Source: UBA5499 sp002426275 (GTDB lineage: Bacteria; Bacillota; DTU084). From it: a stretch of 16,973 nucleotides of DNA. Numbering within the stretch: the first letter of the stretch is position 1; every line of letters begins with the position of its first letter. A program made the translations under genes and the position numbers. Location of the stretch: positions 1 through 16,973 of the forward strand of contig CALASN010000091.1 of assembly GCA_937888735.1 (NCBI GenBank). The letters are read 5' to 3'. Below, one piece after another: positions 13,397 through 16,973 of this stretch. The notes beneath the pieces were generated by a model. The model was not told the origin of the DNA and ran no database searches. It worked only from the letters and a program-made list of their open reading frames with translations.

Positions 13397-14072
13397 TGGC
13401 GCCGATTATACGGAGGAAGCAGTTGCCGCTCGGATTGCCGGAAGGCCCCGCCCATCCAGACAGCCTAAAAGGGATGACAGGAGAATTAACCTGCTCATTG
13501 ATATTCAGAACAATATCAAAGCCCAGGAGAGCGCCGGTTTCGCTCATTGGGCAAAAATCAACAATCTAAAACAAGCGGCAAAGACCATGAATTTCCTCAC
13601 GGAACACGGTATCAACAGCTATGAGGAATTGGAGGAAAAGACCGCTGCTGCTGCCTCCGCCAGCGATAAGCTGCTTGCCTCCATCAAGTCCACGGAAAGC
13701 CGCACGGCGGATCTCTCTTTGCTTATGAAGCACGCCGCCGCATTTAGAAAGTTGAAACCCGTTTATGACAGCTATCGGAAATCCTCCGATAAGGAAAAGT
13801 TCCTGAGAGGACATGAGGCGATATTATCCTCTTTGAAGCGTCCGCCAGAGCCTTAAAGGAAATGAAGATAGAAAAGCTACCCTCCGCCGAGAAGATGAAA
13901 GCGGAGTATGACACCTTCGCTGACGAAAAGGAAAAACTGTATAGCGAATATAAATCCGCAAGGCAGGAAGCAAAGGAATACAGCGTCATCAAGCAGAATG
14001 TTGACAGTCTGCTTTCTTCTCCAAAAAAAAGGAGCAGGAGAAATATACGGTTATTTTATCGGCCGACATATT
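13383..14072 (+). pseudogene. Relaxase C-terminal region with frameshifts
   Basis: From about 13383 the plus strand reads VSGADYTEEAVAARIAG, then INLLIDIQNNIKAQESAGFA, HWAKINNLKQAAKTMNFLTE, HGINSYEELEEKTAAAA, and so on. This is the hallmark C-terminal part of relaxases (MobA/VirD2-like) of clostridial integrative elements. The frame stops at 13857; a missing base near 13819 restores it, continuing as IILFEASARALKEMKIEKLP, AEYDTFADEKEKLYSEY and EYSVIKQNVDSLLSSP. A second slip in the A-run near 14022-14029 restores KEQEKYTVI before TAA around 14072. The catalytic N-terminal domain with its Tyr and His triad is absent, so this cannot nick DNA. It is opposite in strand to the relaxase tail near 9.3 kb. 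Confidence 0.8.
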
Positions 14073-14108
14073 TTAACCTTTACACGATATAAGAATCCTC
14101 TTATAATG

Positions 14109-14405
14109 TCAAACAACACCTCCTAATTTATGACTGGAATATTTTTTAAAGGCTTCATCAACATACTGAGTGTTGTTCATCTTCGCCTGTACAGAAGTCT
14201 TCCATTGATCAGTTTGCAGAATATAGAGAAAGTTTGAATACAAAGCTTCTATATCAGTCCGTTTTGCTTGATAGGATGCTTCGGAAAAATTGTAGTCAAT
14301 TTCCTTTAGGTTTTCTATAAGCGCAAAAGCCGCCGTAGAATTGTATAGAAGTGAACGTTTCACTTTTTCTTCGCCGATATTCCTGATGGTATCTTTGTAA
14401 TTCAT
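14109..14405 (-). CDS. Hypothetical 98-residue protein next to the Rhs core end
   Basis: A minus-strand frame begins at ATG 14405 and runs to TGA at 14109, 98 codons: MNYKDTIRNIGEEKVKRSLL, then STAAFALIENLKEIDYNFSE, DIEALYSNFLYILQTDQWK, ending KKYSSHKLGGVV. I do not recognise it. It looks largely alpha-helical and soluble, AT-richer than the Rhs sequence before it, without signal peptide or membrane segment. No ribosome binding site precedes the ATG, and the frame stays open further upstream in the Rhs region in a non-Rhs frame. It may be the tail of another gene joined to the Rhs gene by deletion, an Rhs-associated tip, or a partner protein. A GGAGGT at its very 3' end could have served a following gene now lost. 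Confidence 0.35.
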   Translation of the reverse strand: MNYKDTIRNIGEEKVKRSLLYNSTAAFALIENLKEIDYNFSEASYQAKRTDIEALYSNFLYILQTDQWKTSVQAKMNNTQYVDEAFKKYSSHKLGGVV

Positions 14406-14406
14406 T

Positions 14407-15606
14407 TCGAGTTTTATAGTAATAAAGCCCCGTATCATCATCAAATTCCTTGCCTGTGAGTCCATGCGTCTCGGCATAGGCATAAACTTTGTCCTGCTCT
14501 ATCTTTCCGCCGAAAGACAGATAATCCTGTCTCCAAACCAGCCGGCCCGCGGCATCCGTCACAGCCATGGGCGTGCCAAGCAGATCATTGTGATAGAAGA
14601 ACCTTACTGCTTCAGGATCTCCAGCCTTACCCTCCACCTTGGCCAGGTGCCGGCCATTCCACCAGATATAAGAGCTTTCTGCATTTGTCTCGAAATTCCT
14701 CTCCCAGATGAGATCCCCTGAGAGAGCAAAAACATAATGTCTCCTGCCGCCGTCTGCCGCCCTTTCCACTATCAAGCCCAAGGGATCGTAGGTATAGCAT
14801 CTTGACTTCGATTAACCTATTGGCCAGGTCATAGCCGTATTCCCAATAAAGTACCCCTTCGCCTGCGGTAGTGAAGACTAAATTCTCCCCAACCAGCTCA
14901 TACCGGTTGCCTTTTTGCAGCAGGTTGCCATTGGCGTCATAAGCATAGGCAAACTTCCCGTCTGTGAGAAGCCTGTTGGAATTTGCGTAATATTTGTATT
15001 CCCGGGTCTTACTGCCCAGAAGCTTCACAGACATCCGGGTGCGATTGCCTAAAGCGTCATACTCATAAGTGGTTTCCTGAAAATCCAGAATCTGCTCTAC
15101 GCTTAAGATCTCGCCCAAAGAGTTTCGGAAGCTGCTTTTATCCGCGTAGTTCAGCGCTTCATCCCGGTCATCGAATTTGCTGTGCACCTTGATATACCGA
15201 CCCGCTATGGATTCTGACAACTCCAGCGCCAAATCCTCTCCGCCGCGCACCAGCCTCCAGGAGACGGGAGCCAGTTTGCTATACTGCCCGTCCTCACCCG
15301 CTGCATAAATGTCCAAGGCATTCTGATGGAGCCTGTCTTGGGGGAGAGAATTCCGCAGGAAGAGCCTGGAGATGCCCGAAGGCTCAGCCCCCAGATCCGC
15401 GGCCACGCTGGAGACAGCGTAATCAAGAGCCACCTGCTTGGCATCGGACAGGGCAAAATCAGCCGGCAGTTCCCCCTGGAAGTCCAGGTTGCGTAACCGT
15501 TCTTGGCCCGGGGGATAGCCCGGAACAGACCTTCCACTTTAGAGAAAGTCAGCCTGTTCAGCTCGTCGTAGGAGTTGCCAGCTGCAATATTATCATCTTT
15601 TTCCAA
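14407..15606 (-). pseudogene. Rhs/YD-repeat protein, 5'-truncated and frameshifted
   Basis: Three minus-strand frames together encode one Rhs-type protein. Piece 1 (15606 to about 15528) has NSYDELNRLTFSKVEG. Piece 2 (about 15528-14798) has VPGYPPGQERLRNLDFQGEL, then YD repeats TTYEYDALGNRTRM, FAYAYDANGNLLQKGN, EYGYDLANRLIEVK. Piece 3 (about 14797-14407) has YTYDPLGLIVER, SYIWWNGRHLAKVEG, VRFFYHNDLLGTPMAVTD, and the core-terminal GLTGKEFDDDTGLYYY. Shifts lie near 15524-15532 and 14794-14802. Rhs/YD proteins form a beta-cocoon shell that carries a C-terminal toxin on the cell surface or in secreted form. Here a stop lies just before piece 1, so signal peptide and most of the shell are missing. 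It cannot be functional. Confidence 0.85.
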
Positions 15607-16140
15607 CTCACATTCTCAACTCCAGAATTTTTGCTATTTCTTCATTATTTCTCTTCTTGCCTAGATTTCTCCTTTTTTTACAGTTATCTATTTTGAAAAT
15701 AATCCGTTTGGACTAGTCCGTTCTTCCGCTAGACTAGTCGGCAGCTATTTGTCAAAGCCGCAGCGGATAATCGCTCATCAACAAAATAACGCCTGCAGGC
15801 TCTGATCCTCGCGCAGACAACACAGCCTTCAGTGACTACGCAAATCTTCCCTCTCCTGTTCTGCACAGTTCTTTTTTCACTTTTCCGCCTTCTTTTCCGC
15901 ACATTTCCAGTCAATTATATCAACAGTGAAAAATTCATTCTAAGTAAAAGACCCGGACTTTTATCCAAGCAAGAAGATCAAAATTTCCGCCATCTCACGA
16001 AGCCACAGCATTTCTCATCTGGGGACGAGAGCGTCAGTCCACAGAATTACTGTTTTCTATCACGCTCATGGCCCGGCCCAAAGAGCTCGCTTGAGAGAAC
16101 CATGGCTTAGTCCGGTCGCAAGAAAAAACTGCGTTCAAAC
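15607..16140. other. Long intergenic stretch without a convincing gene
   Basis: About 530 bases between the Rhs remnant and the rex promoter. Short open frames exist on both strands (such as 15832-16110 plus) but lack ribosome binding sites, recognisable domains or coding bias. The notable content is the pair of GACTAGTC palindromes at 15711-15739. Confidence 0.5.
15710..15739. promoter_or_regulatory. Pair of GACTAGTC palindromes 21 bases apart
   Basis: GACTAGTC occurs at 15711-15718 (extended to GGACTAGTCC, 15710-15719) and at 15732-15739. Start-to-start distance is 21 bases, two turns of the helix, so two protein dimers could bind side by side on one face. No known regulator is identified. 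Confidence 0.45.
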
Positions 16141-16152
16141 TTTCTTAAATCT

Positions 16153-16170
16153 TTGTTAAAGCCTTGACAA
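16153..16170 (+). promoter_or_regulatory. Rex operator 1
   Basis: TTGTTAA-AGCC-TTGACAA differs from the Rex consensus TTGTTAA-N4-TTAACAA at one of 14 arm positions. It overlaps the -35 box of the rex promoter, so bound Rex would exclude RNA polymerase when NADH is low. Confidence 0.8.
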
Positions 16171-16192
16171 TGATTTCAGCTGGTGTTAAAAT
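16164..16192 (+). promoter_or_regulatory. SigA-type promoter of rex-adhE
   Basis: TTGACA (16164-16169) and TAAAAT (16187-16192) are 17 bases apart. The -10 box lies about 55 bases before the rex start codon. Confidence 0.85.
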
Positions 16193-16203
16193 AATGACAG
16201 TGT

Positions 16204-16221
16204 TTGATAAAAGTTTAACAT
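16204..16221 (+). promoter_or_regulatory. Rex operator 2
   Basis: TTGATAA-AAGT-TTAACAT matches the Rex consensus at 12 of 14 arm positions. It lies just downstream of the expected transcription start, centred 51 bases from operator 1, a roadblock position. Confidence 0.7.
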
Positions 16222-16247
16222 AGTCGCATGAGAGGAGTGATTCCCCA

Positions 16248-16883
16248 TTGTCAGACGAAGGCTCCGCCATCTCGCCTAAAACCATCTCTCGCCTGCCTAT
16301 CTACTGGCGTTACCTGAAAGAGCTCGACGATTTCGGAATTGAGCGGATCTCCTCCCAGGAATTGGCCAAACGAATCGGCGTTACACCTTCGCAGCTGCGG
16401 CAGGACTTGAATCAATTCGGACAGTTTGGCCAGCACGGCTATGGCTATCCCATATCCGAACTGCTGATCTCTATCTCCCGCCTGTTGGGTCTGAACAAAA
16501 GCTGGAGGATGATCATCGTGGGAGTGGGGAATCTCGGCAAAGCCATCGCCAGCTACCCGAACTTCGGCAAACGCAACATTAAACTTACGGCTTTATTTGA
16601 TGTGGATCCAGGAAAAGTAGGAACAGTTGTGGCAGGAGTAAAAATTAGAAACATCTCTGAAATGCCAAGCTTTTTCAAAGAACAGCCGGTGGACATCGGC
16701 ACAATCTGCACCACCCCTGAAGCTGCGCAGGCTGTGGCTGAAATGATGGAAGCAGGCGGAGCTCTTGGGATCTGGAACTTCGCTCCCGTAAAGCTAAAGA
16801 CGAGTCTGCCCGTAAAGCACCTTCATTTAGGCGATAGTATCCTGGAGCTATTATACTGCATCAACAGGAGGAATGAAGAATGA
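16248..16883 (+). CDS. rex: Redox-sensing transcriptional repressor Rex
   Basis: The start is TTG at 16248, after AGAGGAG (16231-16237) at 10 bases; no ATG fits. The 211 residues match the usual Rex length. Residues about 12-60 are the winged helix (ISRLPIYWRYLKELDDFGIE, ISSQELAKRIGVTPSQLRQD, LNQFGQFGQHGYGY). Residues about 86-205 are a Rossmann fold with GVGNLGKAIASYPNF (NAD(H) loop), ALFDVDPGKVG and NFAPVKLK, ending in the domain-swapped C-terminal helix. Rex binds DNA when the NADH/NAD+ ratio is low and lets go when NADH rises, thereby inducing fermentation and hydrogen genes. Two Rex-like sites in its own promoter indicate autoregulation. Its stop overlaps the adhE start. Confidence 0.95.
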   Translation: MSDEGSAISPKTISRLPIYWRYLKELDDFGIERISSQELAKRIGVTPSQLRQDLNQFGQFGQHGYGYPISELLISISRLLGLNKSWRMIIVGVGNLGKAIASYPNFGKRNIKLTALFDVDPGKVGTVVAGVKIRNISEMPSFFKEQPVDIGTICTTPEAAQAVAEMMEAGGALGIWNFAPVKLKTSLPVKHLHLGDSILELLYCINRRNEE

Positions 16884-16973
16884 CAGAAGTCACGAAAGAC
16901 TCTCCAGCCGCAGAGCTGGAAAAATTAATTGCCAAGGCCCGCTCCGCCCAAAAAGCTTATATGTCCCTGGGGC
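16880..16973 (+). CDS. adhE: Bifunctional aldehyde-alcohol dehydrogenase AdhE, N-terminus (runs off window)
   Basis: ATG at 16880 overlaps the rex stop by four bases (ATGA), with AGGAGG (16866-16871) inside the end of rex, so the two are translationally coupled. Only 31 codons are visible: MTEVTKDSPAAELEKLIAKA, then RSAQKAYMSLG. The pattern of an acidic leader followed by LEKLIAKARSAQKAYM matches the start of AdhE or of CoA-acylating aldehyde dehydrogenases, where this helix precedes the dehydrogenase domain. AdhE turns acetyl-CoA to ethanol with two NADH, the classic Rex target. Co-transcription with rex supports the call; a mono-functional acetaldehyde dehydrogenase is the alternative, since the rest is not seen. 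Confidence 0.65.
   Translation, partial: MTEVTKDSPAAELEKLIAKARSAQKAYMSLG

Noticed and set aside
15832..16110. Plus-strand open frame of 92 codons upstream of rex
   Set aside because: No ribosome binding site, no recognisable domain, composition like non-coding sequence.

Overview
The window looks like chromosomal DNA of a low-to-moderate GC, fermentative Gram-positive-type bacterium (Bacillota; Clostridia or a relative). The signs are strong AGGAGG-type ribosome binding sites, GTG and TTG starts, lipoprotein sugar-binding proteins, a Rex repressor directly in front of an AdhE-type gene, and mobile-element debris (TnpW, a sigma-like element gene, relaxase tails) of the kind found in clostridial integrative elements. 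I cannot name the genus from sequence reading alone.

Region A (1-7631, all minus strand) is one compact carbohydrate operon. In transcription order it holds a Gfo/Idh/MocA oxidoreductase, a GntR-type repressor with a LacI-like sensor domain, two sugar ABC permeases (MalF-like then MalG-like), a lipoprotein solute-binding protein, and two tandem related exported proteins with a carbohydrate-binding-like N-terminus; the first has a TIM-barrel-like core and the second runs off the window. No ATPase gene is present, so a shared MsmK/UgpC-type ATPase elsewhere is presumed. The regulator probably senses the sugar and controls its own operon.

Region B (about 7780-10061) is a decayed mobile element: an intact TnpW gene with a strong terminator, a frameshifted cysteine-rich small gene, a RelB/DinJ antitoxin whose YafQ-type toxin is destroyed by a stop codon and a frameshift, and a truncated sigma-70-region-4-like gene fused out of frame to a relaxase tail. 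A non-coding stretch dense in inverted repeats follows.

Region C (10062-13005, minus strand) is a PadR-controlled operon: PadR regulator, HAAS-domain six-helix membrane protein, permuted NlpC/P60-like protein, then a broken ABC ATPase and a 41-codon stub of an ABC-2 permease. The first three genes look intact under a strong promoter with an overlapping dyad; the transporter is dead.

Region D (13243-15606) is more debris: a plus-strand relaxase C-terminus with frameshifts, an unrecognised 98-codon minus ORF, and a frameshifted, 5'-truncated Rhs/YD-repeat gene. Region E (15607-16973, plus strand) is ordinary chromosome: a 640-base gap with two spaced palindromes, then rex with a consensus promoter and two Rex-like operators, translationally coupled to the start of adhE.

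The main points of interest are the tandem exported proteins of the sugar operon, the intact PadR/HAAS/NlpC-like trio beside a dead transporter, several RNA or DNA dyads (SD-sequestering hairpin, mutually exclusive stems, 27-base palindrome), and the unknown ORF abutting the Rhs core end. No system here can be declared new from sequence alone.
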